DNA of 61,039 bases from positions 1 to 61,039 of IMG/VR virus record IMGVR_UViG_3300044695_002628, one strand, 5' to 3'. The notes below the pieces were generated by a model. It searched no databases. It was given only the letters and a program-made list of their open reading frames with translations, and was not told where the DNA came from. Origin of the DNA: a virus. Within the stretch, counting starts at the first letter, position 1; every line of letters starts with the position of its first letter. The translations under genes were made by a program, and so were the position numbers. Of this stretch, positions 53,138 to 59,600 are shown piece by piece.

Positions 53138-53805
53138 TGCCTACAGTTGGAGTTCTTCCTGCATCAGGAAAGGCATCTAGGATTGGTGGAATACCAAAAT
53201 TTTGTTTGCCTATTAGTGATGATAGATGTTTGTTGCAGTGGCATGTAAATCAAATGCTTGAGGTATGTGATGAGGTTCGTGTATCAACACGACCTGAGTG
53301 GGTTCCAATTATTCAAAACATGGACATGAACATAAAGCTTATTGTTAGAGAGCCCTCAACCATGTCTGACGCAATTGATTTTATGATAGGCGACTATAAT
53401 GACACTGTGCTTATTGGAATGCCTGACACTTATATCTTAAATTCAACAAAGAACATTTACTCAGAGCTTATGAAAAATCAAGACAACGCAGACTTAGTTT
53501 TAGGAGTTTGGAATTGTCCAGAAGAACTTAGAGGAAGAGTTGGTCAGGTATCTTTACGAGACAATAAAGTAGTAGCTTCAAAAGATAAAACAAATGATTG
53601 CGACTATGAATATTTGTGGGGCACTTTACTTTTCCGAAAAAATATGATAAGATATGTAGACCCAAGTAGAAACCATCCAGGAGAACAAATTCAGGAGTGG
53701 ATAACATCAAGGTTTAATATTCAAGCAGTTAGAAATGACGGAGAATACATGGATATTGGTACACTAAAAGGTTTAAAAGATCTTTACAGAAGAATGGAAA
53801 ATTAG
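53137..53805 (+). CDS. Sugar-phosphate nucleotidyltransferase-like protein
   Basis: The 222-residue product begins with VGVLPASGKASRIGGIPK, a variant of the nucleotidyltransferase signature (G-x-G-x-R then PK). It continues with a VLIGMPDTYI strand whose Asp fits metal binding, YLWGTLLFRK, and a C-terminal EYMDIGTLKGLKDL, the usual end of glucose-1-phosphate thymidylyl- or mannose-1-phosphate-type enzymes. It should activate a sugar phosphate with an NTP. The second Gly of the loop is Ser, so activity is not certain. It overlaps the glycosyltransferase by one base. Confidence 0.75.
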   Translation: MPTVGVLPASGKASRIGGIPKFCLPISDDRCLLQWHVNQMLEVCDEVRVSTRPEWVPIIQNMDMNIKLIVREPSTMSDAIDFMIGDYNDTVLIGMPDTYILNSTKNIYSELMKNQDNADLVLGVWNCPEELRGRVGQVSLRDNKVVASKDKTNDCDYEYLWGTLLFRKNMIRYVDPSRNHPGEQIQEWITSRFNIQAVRNDGEYMDIGTLKGLKDLYRRMEN

Positions 53806-54048
53806 ATGCACGAGTATGAGGATAAGTTTCATATTGAGGTAGATCAAGTAAATCATCCTGCACACTACACAACTGATCCATCTGGAGTTGAGTGCATTCA
53901 AATTACACGTCATAGAAACTTTAACATTGGTAATGCTTTTAAGTATCTTTGGAGAGCTGGAATTAAGGATGACAAAAAACAAATAGAAGATTTGCAAAAG
54001 GCAATCTTTTATATTAATGATGAAATTAATAGGCTGGAAGGAAGATAA
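53806..54048 (+). CDS. DUF3310 family protein
   Basis: The 80-residue product matches the phage-associated DUF3310 pattern: VNHPAHYTTDPSGVECIQI, GNAFKYLWRAGIKDD and QIEDLQKAIFYI. The function is unknown in detail; the family is often linked to nucleotide metabolism. It begins immediately after the previous stop and shares a base with the next start (TAATG). Confidence 0.85.
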   Translation: MHEYEDKFHIEVDQVNHPAHYTTDPSGVECIQITRHRNFNIGNAFKYLWRAGIKDDKKQIEDLQKAIFYINDEINRLEGR

Positions 54049-54221
54049 TGCCCACCTATGAATACACTTGTGTAACCTGTGATAACTCTATTGAAAAACC
54101 AAATGTTAAAGTTGACGATAGAGACCATCAGCAATGTGAAAAATGTGGTAATGTTCTTACTAGGAGTTGGACTCTTGGAAATGTTTCTGTATGGGCTCCA
54201 ACTGCTGGCGGATATAGATAA
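54048..54221 (+). CDS. FmdB-type zinc-ribbon peptide
   Basis: The 57-residue product starts MPTYEYTCVTCDNSIE and has QCEKCGNVLTRSW, the zinc-ribbon pattern of FmdB-like small proteins. Two C-x2-C knuckles should bind one zinc. Both ends overlap neighbours by TAATG. Role unknown; such peptides are common in actinophages and bacteria. Confidence 0.8.
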   Translation: MPTYEYTCVTCDNSIEKPNVKVDDRDHQQCEKCGNVLTRSWTLGNVSVWAPTAGGYR

Positions 54222-54499
54222 TGGCTAAAACAAAAACTGTAATTAAGTATAATCCAAACTGGGATGTAAAGTTTGAACACCAGCATGGCAAAGACCTAAT
54301 TGTTCCAGGAACACCTCTTAAAATAAAGAATGTTCGTGGAGACTTTAAGTTTGAAAAGTATGTAAAGAACACCGATTCTGGTATGGAATGGATTGATGTT
54401 ATTGGTCCCACTGGATATAGGTCCTTTTATTTGTGGGATTTAAAGGGTATAATTAAACCTAAGAAGAAAAGGATTAAGAAGAATGGCAGCGGAAATTGA
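54221..54499 (+). CDS. Small basic protein, function unknown
   Basis: The 92-residue product is beta-rich and basic (YNPNWDVKFEHQHGKDLIVP; PLKIKNVRGDFKFEKYVKN; WIDVIGPTGYRSFYLWDLKG) with a Lys-rich tail (KPKKKRIKKNG). The family is not named here. It overlaps the terminase small subunit candidate by 17 nt, so it may bind DNA in packaging or transcription. That is inference. Confidence 0.6.
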   Translation: MAKTKTVIKYNPNWDVKFEHQHGKDLIVPGTPLKIKNVRGDFKFEKYVKNTDSGMEWIDVIGPTGYRSFYLWDLKGIIKPKKKRIKKNGSGN

Positions 54500-55001
54500 G
54501 CTAGCAGAGCGTTGGGAAAGAATCAACAAGGTTGTTGAGGAGTTCCTTCGTGGAAACACAAACCCTAACGATATTGCTACAATCACTGGATTTAAAAGAT
54601 CCCAAGTAACTGAGTACCTAAATGAGTGGCGTACAGTTATTCAAAGTGATAGACAGATTCAAATGCGAGCCAGAGAAGCTCTTGCAGGTGCAGATCAGCA
54701 CTACTCAATGCTTATTAAAGAAGCCTGGGATGTAGTAGAGCAAGCAGACCTTACTGCACAGTTACCACAAAAAACATCAGCCTTAAAACTAATTGCTGAT
54801 ATTCAACAAAAACAAATGGACATGCTACAAAAAGCAGGTGTGCTAGACAACAACGAACTAGCAGAACAAATTATTGAAACAGAAGAAAAGCAACAGATGC
54901 TTGTTGAGATTATTAGAGATGTTGTTTCGTCTTGCGAAAAATGTAAGCCTCAAGTTTCTTCAAGGTTAAGTAAGATAACAGGACAAGCAGAGGCACTCTA
55001 G
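54483..55001 (+). CDS. Putative terminase small subunit
   Basis: The 172-residue helical protein has an N-terminal HTH region (NPNDIATITGFKRSQVTEYL) followed by long helices (KTSALKLIADIQQKQMDMLQ). It overlaps the large terminase start by one base. This is the standard setup of a DNA-recognising small terminase subunit with an N-terminal HTH and an oligomerising core. No specific family signature was recognised, so the call rests on HTH plus position. A Cys pair near the C-terminus (SCEKC) is unusual. Confidence 0.65.
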   Translation: MAAEIELAERWERINKVVEEFLRGNTNPNDIATITGFKRSQVTEYLNEWRTVIQSDRQIQMRAREALAGADQHYSMLIKEAWDVVEQADLTAQLPQKTSALKLIADIQQKQMDMLQKAGVLDNNELAEQIIETEEKQQMLVEIIRDVVSSCEKCKPQVSSRLSKITGQAEAL

Positions 55002-56791
55002 TGTTTGAAGATATGATTGATCTCCTTGGCGGAGATGAATTTGACGAGAAGCCAGTAAATTTAGAAGAGTTTGTAACCTCTAGAGATTACCTTGGTCTAC
55101 CACCGCTTTCTGATTATCAGTACACTGCAATTAAAGCAATGAGTCAAATTTATAAAAAAGAAACTTTGATTAATGTTTTTGGTCAAGAAGAGGGAACTAA
55201 GATATCAAAGCAAACTTGTAATGAAGTAGTATTGCAGCTTGGTAAAGGTTCTGGTAAGGACTACATGTCAACCATTTCTGTTTCTTACATGGTATATCTT
55301 CTTTTATGTTTAAAGGATCCTGCAAAGTATTACGGAAAACCTCCAGGCGACTCTATCGATATTCTTAATATTGCTATTAATGCTGAGCAAGCAAAGAATG
55401 TTTTCTTTAAGGGTTTAAAAAATAGAATTGATAAGTCTCCTTGGTTTCAAGGAAAGTATTCTTACACTGCAGGTTCGGTAAGTTTTGATAAGGGAATTAC
55501 TTGCCACTCAGGACACTCTGAAAGAGAATCCTGGGAGGGGTACAACGTCCTTTGTGTAATTCTTGATGAGATCTCTGGCTTTGCCATTGATAACACAACG
55601 GGTCATGATCAAGCAAAAACTGGTCAGGCAATTTACGATATGTATCGTGCCTCTGTAGATTCTCGTTTCCCAGATTTTGGCAAAGTAGTTTTGCTATCAT
55701 TCCCAAGATATCGCAATGACTACATTCAGCAAAGGTATGATGCAGTGATTGCAGCCAAAGAAACAACTATTCGTGAACATACCTTTAAGCTAGATGAAAC
55801 ACTAGAGGTTGAAGATTCAAATAACGAGTTTACTATTCAGTGGGAAGAAGATCACATTAGTGCCTACAAGTTTCCTAAAGTGTTTGCCCTACGCAGACCA
55901 ACATGGGAAATAAATCCAACAAGAAAAATAGAAGATTTTAAGATTCAGTTTTACACAAACCCTACAGATGCTTTGTCAAGATTTGCCTGTATGCCTCCAG
56001 ATGCAGTGGATGCATTCTTTAGATCAAAGGAAAAAATTGAAGCATGTTTTAATCAGCCATCACTTGCAATAGATGAGAGCGGAAGATTTGCAGAGTGGTT
56101 TGTACCAGACGATGACAAAGAATATTTTATTCACGTTGACCTTGCACAAAAGCATGACCACTGTGCAGTTGCTTTGGCTCACGTTGAAAAGTTTGTAAAG
56201 ATTACAACATTTAATGACTATGATGTAATTAACCCATTAGTTGTTGTTGATGCTGTTAGATGGTGGACACCAACTGCAGATAAAACTGTAGACTTTAAGG
56301 ATGTAAAAAATTATATTTTAGATCTTAGAAACCGTGGGTTCAAGATTAAACTTGTAACATTTGATAGATGGAACTCACTTGACATTATGAATGAGTTAAA
56401 GGCAAGTGGAATGAAATCAGAAACTTTGTCTGTTGCAAAAAAGCATTATGAAGATATGCAAATGCTTGTAGCAGAAGAAAGGTTAGTGGGTCCAGCAATT
56501 AGATTGCTAGTAGAAGAGCTGCTCCAGTTAAGAATTATTCGTGACAAGGTAGATCACCCAAGAAAGGGATCTAAGGATCTTGCAGATGCTGTCTGTGGTG
56601 CAATATATAATGCTATTGCTTTAACCCCAAGAAGGCAAGGCGGAAGAGAAATAGAAGTTCACACATACAAGCAACAAGCACTTGACAACAAGCAAAAAGA
56701 ATGGGATAATATTTTACAAAGAGACCTTGAAAGAAATAGACAGGCTCCAGATGATATTCTCAGATATTTAAATGGAATAGGAATGGTTTAG
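55001..56791 (+). CDS. terL: Terminase large subunit
   Basis: The 596-residue product starts at a GTG overlapping the previous stop. The ATPase part has Walker A VLQLGKGSGKD and Walker B NVLCVILDEISGF. The C-terminal nuclease part has IHVDLAQKHDHCAVAL with the first Asp, a central KLVTFDRWNS strand, and SKDLADAVCGAIYNA with the last Asp, the RNase-H-like triad of TerL. It should cut and package phage DNA through the portal. No cos or pac sequence was recognised nearby. Confidence 0.92.
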   Translation: MFEDMIDLLGGDEFDEKPVNLEEFVTSRDYLGLPPLSDYQYTAIKAMSQIYKKETLINVFGQEEGTKISKQTCNEVVLQLGKGSGKDYMSTISVSYMVYLLLCLKDPAKYYGKPPGDSIDILNIAINAEQAKNVFFKGLKNRIDKSPWFQGKYSYTAGSVSFDKGITCHSGHSERESWEGYNVLCVILDEISGFAIDNTTGHDQAKTGQAIYDMYRASVDSRFPDFGKVVLLSFPRYRNDYIQQRYDAVIAAKETTIREHTFKLDETLEVEDSNNEFTIQWEEDHISAYKFPKVFALRRPTWEINPTRKIEDFKIQFYTNPTDALSRFACMPPDAVDAFFRSKEKIEACFNQPSLAIDESGRFAEWFVPDDDKEYFIHVDLAQKHDHCAVALAHVEKFVKITTFNDYDVINPLVVVDAVRWWTPTADKTVDFKDVKNYILDLRNRGFKIKLVTFDRWNSLDIMNELKASGMKSETLSVAKKHYEDMQMLVAEERLVGPAIRLLVEELLQLRIIRDKVDHPRKGSKDLADAVCGAIYNAIALTPRRQGGREIEVHTYKQQALDNKQKEWDNILQRDLERNRQAPDDILRYLNGIGMV

Positions 56792-57150
56792 TGGAAATCC
56801 CAGACGACTTCTCAAGTGAAGAGTATGATGAAATGATGGATTACATGATCAAACATAACTACATACAAAGCGTTGGCATTGATGAAGATGGCGAGCCAAT
56901 TTACAAAATGACACAAGATTTAATTGAGGACTACCCAGATATTTTTGAAGCTCATATGGAATTTACAAATGAGCTTTTATTTTCTGTTTGGCAAAAAGGA
57001 TACGTTGAAATGACAATGACGGAAGATGGAGAATGGCTAATTATTCCAACTGATGTTACATTAAACTATGAAGAAATTCCTAACCTTACAAAAGAAGAAA
57101 GGCTTCTTTTGTGGGAGCTGAGTGAAATGAAAAAAAGAGACGACCAATAG
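56791..57150 (+). CDS. Acidic protein after terminase, function unknown
   Basis: The 119-residue, strongly acidic protein starts at a GTG overlapping the terminase stop. It contains SSEEYDEMMDYMIKHNYIQS and a WQKGYVEMTMTEDGEWLIIP beta pair, and ends in a helical LTKEERLLLWELSEMKKRD. The family is not recognised. Acidic composition could mimic DNA, but no inhibitor motif is visible. Confidence 0.6.
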   Translation: MEIPDDFSSEEYDEMMDYMIKHNYIQSVGIDEDGEPIYKMTQDLIEDYPDIFEAHMEFTNELLFSVWQKGYVEMTMTEDGEWLIIPTDVTLNYEEIPNLTKEERLLLWELSEMKKRDDQ

Positions 57151-57152
57151 AC

Positions 57153-57182
57153 TTGACAAATGTCATGCCAATAGTGTAAGAT
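57153..57182 (+). promoter_or_regulatory. Promoter TTGACA-N18-TAAGAT, leaderless arrangement
   Basis: TTGACA (57153-57158) and TAAGAT (57177-57182) are separated by 18 nt, and the ATG follows 7 nt later at 57190. The -35 forms part of a TGACA-AA-TGTCA dyad (57154-57165). The same kind of dyad lies at the promoter at 58944. Confidence 0.7.
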
Positions 57183-57189
57183 AGAGGCT

Positions 57190-57921
57190 ATGGATTCCGA
57201 AAAAACAATTGAGTTAAGATACTTTGACAAAGAAAACAAGCTTTTTAAAGTAGTAAATCCAAAAGTAAAAAGAACATGGATGGATGAAACACACAACAAT
57301 GCTTATCGTTGTACCCCATTAAATGTTGGAAATACCTATGGGTGGTATGTTTTATGTCCAATGGATTTTACAGCAGAATGGAACGGTGGACCTTTGGGGT
57401 CAGACCTTTCAGTAACAGTAATAAATCCTCCAGAAAGTAGCAATGAAGACTTTAAAATGACTGCAACTAATTTTGGTCATGGAATATTAAGTTTGATTCC
57501 AGACTTTATTATTAAAACAAGTCCAGGAGTTTCTACATATGTTCGTGGTATTCCAAACTTAATTGCAAATGGAATACAGCCACTTGACGGTGTTGTAGAA
57601 ACAGACTGGTTACCATTTACATTTACTTATAACTTTAAGTTTATTAAACCAGGAAAAATTAAATTTGAAAAAGATCAGCCATTGTTTAGTTTTTTCCCAG
57701 TAGAAAGAGGATACGTTGAGCAGTTTAATACTTTAGTTTCAGGAATTGAAGACTATCCAGAATTTAAAAAAGAATACGACATGTATGCAAATCATAGAAC
57801 ATCTCAACAAGCAGGTATAACAGAAATAGATGGTCATTATGGAAGAGCAGAAAGTCCAGTTAAAAAACATGAAGTTGATAATCATTTAAAGACAAGTAAG
57901 ATTAAAGAATTTAAATATTAA
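57190..57921 (+). CDS. DUF6065-like protein
   Basis: The 243-residue protein shows GWYVLCPMDFTAEWNGGPLG, TNFGHGILSLIPDFIIKTSPG, a VRGIPNLI segment and GVVETDWLPFTFTYNFKF, which I recognise from the DUF6065 family found in phages and bacteria. The role is unknown. It is preceded by a consensus -35 with a leaderless start and followed by the tRNA cluster, 8 nt downstream, so the tRNAs may be co-transcribed with it. Confidence 0.75.
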   Translation: MDSEKTIELRYFDKENKLFKVVNPKVKRTWMDETHNNAYRCTPLNVGNTYGWYVLCPMDFTAEWNGGPLGSDLSVTVINPPESSNEDFKMTATNFGHGILSLIPDFIIKTSPGVSTYVRGIPNLIANGIQPLDGVVETDWLPFTFTYNFKFIKPGKIKFEKDQPLFSFFPVERGYVEQFNTLVSGIEDYPEFKKEYDMYANHRTSQQAGITEIDGHYGRAESPVKKHEVDNHLKTSKIKEFKY

Positions 57922-57929
57922 ATACCCAA

Positions 57930-58002
57930 TCCCCAATAGCTCAATTGGCAGAGCGTTAAACTGTTAATTTAAATGTTCCTGGTTCGAGTCCAGGTTGGGG
58001 AG
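57930..58002 (+). tRNA. tRNA-Asn (anticodon GTT)
   Basis: The cloverleaf is complete. Acceptor TCCCCAA/TTGGGGA, D arm GCTC...GAGC, anticodon stem TTAAA/TTTAA with loop CTGTTAA, and T arm CCTGG TTCGAGT CCAGG. The discriminator is G, and CCA is not encoded. Total 73 nt. Confidence 0.93.
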
Positions 58003-58007
58003 CAGCA

Positions 58008-58032
58008 GTATATGTTTGTCAGTTGCATATAC
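58008..58032 (+). promoter_or_regulatory. Hairpin in the spacer between tRNA-Asn and tRNA-Gly
   Basis: GTATATG (58008-58014) pairs with CATATAC (58026-58032). Alternatively TGTCAGTT (58017-58024) can pair with AACTGACA (58057-58064), just before tRNA-Gly. The two structures are mutually exclusive in part, and could guide tRNA processing. No cloverleaf fits this spacer. Confidence 0.4.
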
Positions 58033-58065
58033 TCCCACATGTTAAGTGGCATGGCAAACTGACAG

Positions 58066-58136
58066 GCGAATGTTGCATAATGGTAGTGCCTCAGTTTTCC
58101 AAACTGACGGTGAGAGTTCGATTCTCTCCATTCGCT
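58066..58136 (+). tRNA. tRNA-Gly (anticodon TCC)
   Basis: Acceptor GCGAATG/CATTCGC, D stem GCAT/GTGC with an AATGGTA loop, anticodon stem TCAGT/ACTGA with loop TTTCCAA, variable CGGT, and T arm GAGAG TTCGATT CTCTC. The discriminator is T, and CCA is not encoded. Total 71 nt. It reads GGA codons, which the fibre genes favour. Confidence 0.92.
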
Positions 58137-58137
58137 C

Positions 58138-58210
58138 CCCTAATTAGCTCAGTGGATAGAGCAAACGGTTTCTACCCGTTAGGTCAGGAGTTCGAATCTC
58201 TTATTGGGGG
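58138..58210 (+). tRNA. tRNA-Arg (anticodon TCT)
   Basis: Acceptor CCCTAAT/ATTGGGG, D stem GCTC/GAGC, anticodon stem AACGG/CCGTT with loop TTTCTAC, and T arm AGGAG TTCGAAT CTCTT. Total 73 nt, discriminator G, no encoded CCA. It starts 1 nt after tRNA-Gly. It reads AGA, the dominant Arg codon of the fibre genes. Confidence 0.92.
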
Positions 58211-58218
58211 CTTTAGAG

Positions 58219-58224
58219 TATAAT
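58219..58224 (+). promoter_or_regulatory. Candidate -10 box (TATAAT)
   Basis: TATAAT lies 9 nt after tRNA-Arg and 28 nt before the ATG at 58253. An AAGGAGATG ribosome site in between fits a short leader. Confidence 0.5.
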
Positions 58225-58252
58225 TAAACTAAGAAACATCTAAGGAGATGTA

Positions 58253-58477
58253 ATGGAAACAACTGTAGAAGAAAAACAGGAACGAAAGTTACTAATAGCA
58301 GATAGATGTGACAGGTGTGGTGCTCAAGCATTTGTCCTTGTAAAAGGCGTAGCAGGAGAGCTATATTTCTGCGGGCATCACTATACAAAAAATGAAGATG
58401 CTCTTATTAAATTTTCCTATGAAATTATAGATGAAAGAGACTTTATTAACGAAAGATCGTCTTCAAGTCCTATCTAG
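58253..58477 (+). CDS. DUF7455-like zinc protein
   Basis: The 74-residue product contains ADRCDRCGAQAFVLV and LYFCGHHYTKNE, that is C-x2-C plus C-x2-H-H, a likely zinc site. I recognise the pattern from DUF7455, a small actinobacterial and actinophage family. The function is unknown. An AAGGAG site precedes the ATG. The family is one reason to suspect an actinobacterial host. Confidence 0.75.
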   Translation: METTVEEKQERKLLIADRCDRCGAQAFVLVKGVAGELYFCGHHYTKNEDALIKFSYEIIDERDFINERSSSSPI

Positions 58478-58479
58478 GA

Positions 58480-58485
58480 TATAAT
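58480..58485 (+). promoter_or_regulatory. Candidate -10 box (TATAAT) for the endolysin gene
   Basis: TATAAT lies 3 nt after the preceding stop and 45 nt before the endolysin ATG. The leader holds a GGAAAAGAG purine tract as ribosome site. No -35 was recognised. Confidence 0.45.
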
Positions 58486-58530
58486 AGATTTGGGTTTAAT
58501 ACCTAATTTATAGGAAAAGAGTGATTCTAA

Positions 58531-58920
58531 ATGGGTTCACCAATCGTGGGAGGTAAGGTTACAACACCTTACAAGAAGCTTGGAAAAATGTGGAGCAAGG
58601 GCTACCACACAGGAGTAGACTATGCTTGCAAAGTTGGAACAGACATTGTTGCTGTTGCAGATGGCAAGATTGAAAATGCTACCTGGGGTGCCAGCTATGG
58701 CACTCAACTAGTTCAAAAAGTTGAGGGTGGCTGGGTAATCTATGCACACCTTTCAAAGGCTCTAGTTAAGGCTGGAGACAAAGTAACAAAGGGTCAGCAT
58801 ATTGGAGAGTCTGGTAATACAGGCAACTCTTCAGGTCCTCACCTACACTTTGAAATGAGAGATAACATTAGATGGAGTGCTGGCAAGGACATTGATCCTG
58901 CTGCAATTCTTGCATCTTAA
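58531..58920 (+). CDS. M23 peptidase endolysin
   Basis: The 129-residue protein is one M23 (lysostaphin-like) zinc metallopeptidase domain. It has YHTGVDYA (H-x3-D), a VAVADGKIENATWG strand, IYAHLSKAL, and SGPHLHFEM (H-x-H). All zinc ligands are present, in contrast to the related domain in the tape measure. It should cleave peptide crosslinks in the host cell wall for lysis. It has no signal peptide and no cell-wall-binding domain, so release depends on a holin. The candidate is the membrane protein at 59283. Confidence 0.85.
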   Translation: MGSPIVGGKVTTPYKKLGKMWSKGYHTGVDYACKVGTDIVAVADGKIENATWGASYGTQLVQKVEGGWVIYAHLSKALVKAGDKVTKGQHIGESGNTGNSSGPHLHFEMRDNIRWSAGKDIDPAAILAS

Positions 58921-58935
58921 TAAAAAATAAATAGT

Positions 58936-58964
58936 GAAGCCCCTTGACAATTGTCAGGGGCTTC
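58936..58964 (+). terminator. Hairpin after the endolysin gene
   Basis: GAAGCCCC (58936-58943) pairs with GGGGCTTC (58957-58964). Between them is one extra T and the palindrome TGACAATTGTCA (58945-58956), so pairing can continue inward. It starts 16 nt after the endolysin stop. The T-tract is poor. It doubles as the -35 region of the next promoter, so it may be an operator. Confidence 0.7.
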
Positions 58965-58973
58965 TGCTATAAT
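58944..58973 (+). promoter_or_regulatory. Promoter TTGACA-N18-TATAAT, leaderless arrangement
   Basis: TTGACA (58944-58949) and TATAAT (58968-58973) are separated by 18 nt. The ATG at 58981 follows 7 nt after the -10. The -35 lies inside the hairpin at 58936-58964, within a TGACA-AT-TGTCA palindrome. Confidence 0.8.
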
Positions 58974-58980
58974 ATTTCTT

Positions 58981-59148
58981 ATGTCAAATATTGAAATAGA
59001 TTTTTTAATTGAAGAAATTATTCCTATGAAACACGCAGAAGCTCTAGCGGTTCAATCACCAGAATTTCAGGCGTTTATTAATGGATGGAACAATGCTTTA
59101 GAAGAAGTTATTAAATACCTAAAACAACACAATGGAGATAACAACTAA
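58981..59148 (+). CDS. Small acidic helical protein
   Basis: The 55-residue product (IEIDFLIEEIIPMKHAEALA, then FQAFINGWNNALEEVIKYLK) looks like two helices. The ATG is 7 nt after a consensus -10 and has no ribosome site, so the mRNA is probably leaderless. The family is not recognised. Its stop is followed at once by the next ATG. Confidence 0.65.
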   Translation: MSNIEIDFLIEEIIPMKHAEALAVQSPEFQAFINGWNNALEEVIKYLKQHNGDNN

Positions 59149-59286
59149 ATGGGAAAACATCACGATAAAATTCTTGCAGCCCTAGAGGTTCGCAAAAACA
59201 ATGTACCACAAAGAGGTGGATACAATATGCCAGGTTCTATGAACAAAAAGAAAACAGGATATGTAAAGCGAGGAATTAAGAGATGA
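59149..59286 (+). CDS. Very small basic protein
   Basis: The 45-residue gene abuts the previous stop and overlaps the next start (ATGA). It has an N-terminal helix (HHDKILAALEVRKN) and a Lys/Arg-rich C-terminus (MNKKKTGYVKRGIKR). It may bind nucleic acid. Support comes from exact packing between neighbours; the family is unknown. Confidence 0.55.
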   Translation: MGKHHDKILAALEVRKNNVPQRGGYNMPGSMNKKKTGYVKRGIKR

Positions 59287-59489
59287 TTTACACAGGTGAA
59301 GAATCAGAACATGCAGGACATACAAGCGAGTTGTTTGAAGTAATGTTTGGGCTAGAGCACGTTGTTGCAGAATTTTTTTGGAACATTGTGTTTGCAGTAG
59401 CACTACTTGCTATTTCAAAATCACGAGTACTTAAAAAGATTCACAAGTACATTGATGATAGACACGAAGTAAGTCACGATAAGTATTAA
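59283..59489 (+). CDS. Single-span membrane protein, holin candidate
   Basis: The 68-residue product has an acidic N-terminus, one hydrophobic segment (FFWNIVFAVALLAI) and a basic C-terminus (KSRVLKKIHKYIDDRHE). One membrane span with charged tails is compatible with a small holin. It lies near the endolysin, separated by two small genes, as lysis genes often are. Membrane localisation is well supported; the holin role is inference. Confidence 0.6.
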   Translation: MIYTGEESEHAGHTSELFEVMFGLEHVVAEFFWNIVFAVALLAISKSRVLKKIHKYIDDRHEVSHDKY

Positions 59490-59502
59490 TAAATAAAGAA
59501 TT

Positions 59503-59574
59503 GCTCCAATAGCTCAACGGTAGAGCGATGCTCTTGTAAAGCATAGGTTGTGATCTCGGAATTCACTTGGAGCT
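59503..59574 (+). tRNA. tRNA-Thr (anticodon TGT) with atypical T arm
   Basis: Acceptor GCTCCAA/TTGGAGC, D stem GCTC/GAGC, anticodon stem ATGCT/AGCAT with loop CTTGTAA. The T arm is unusual: GTGAT/TTCAC has a T-T mismatch next to the loop, and the loop reads CTCGGAA instead of TTCRANN. Total 72 nt. It would read ACA. Function may be impaired or modified. Confidence 0.78.
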
Positions 59575-59600
59575 CTAAAATAAAACAAAAGGATTATATT

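Noticed and set aside
58023-58223. Open frame of 66 codons across tRNA-Gly and tRNA-Arg
   Set aside because: It lies almost wholly within two well-formed tRNAs and has no ribosome site.
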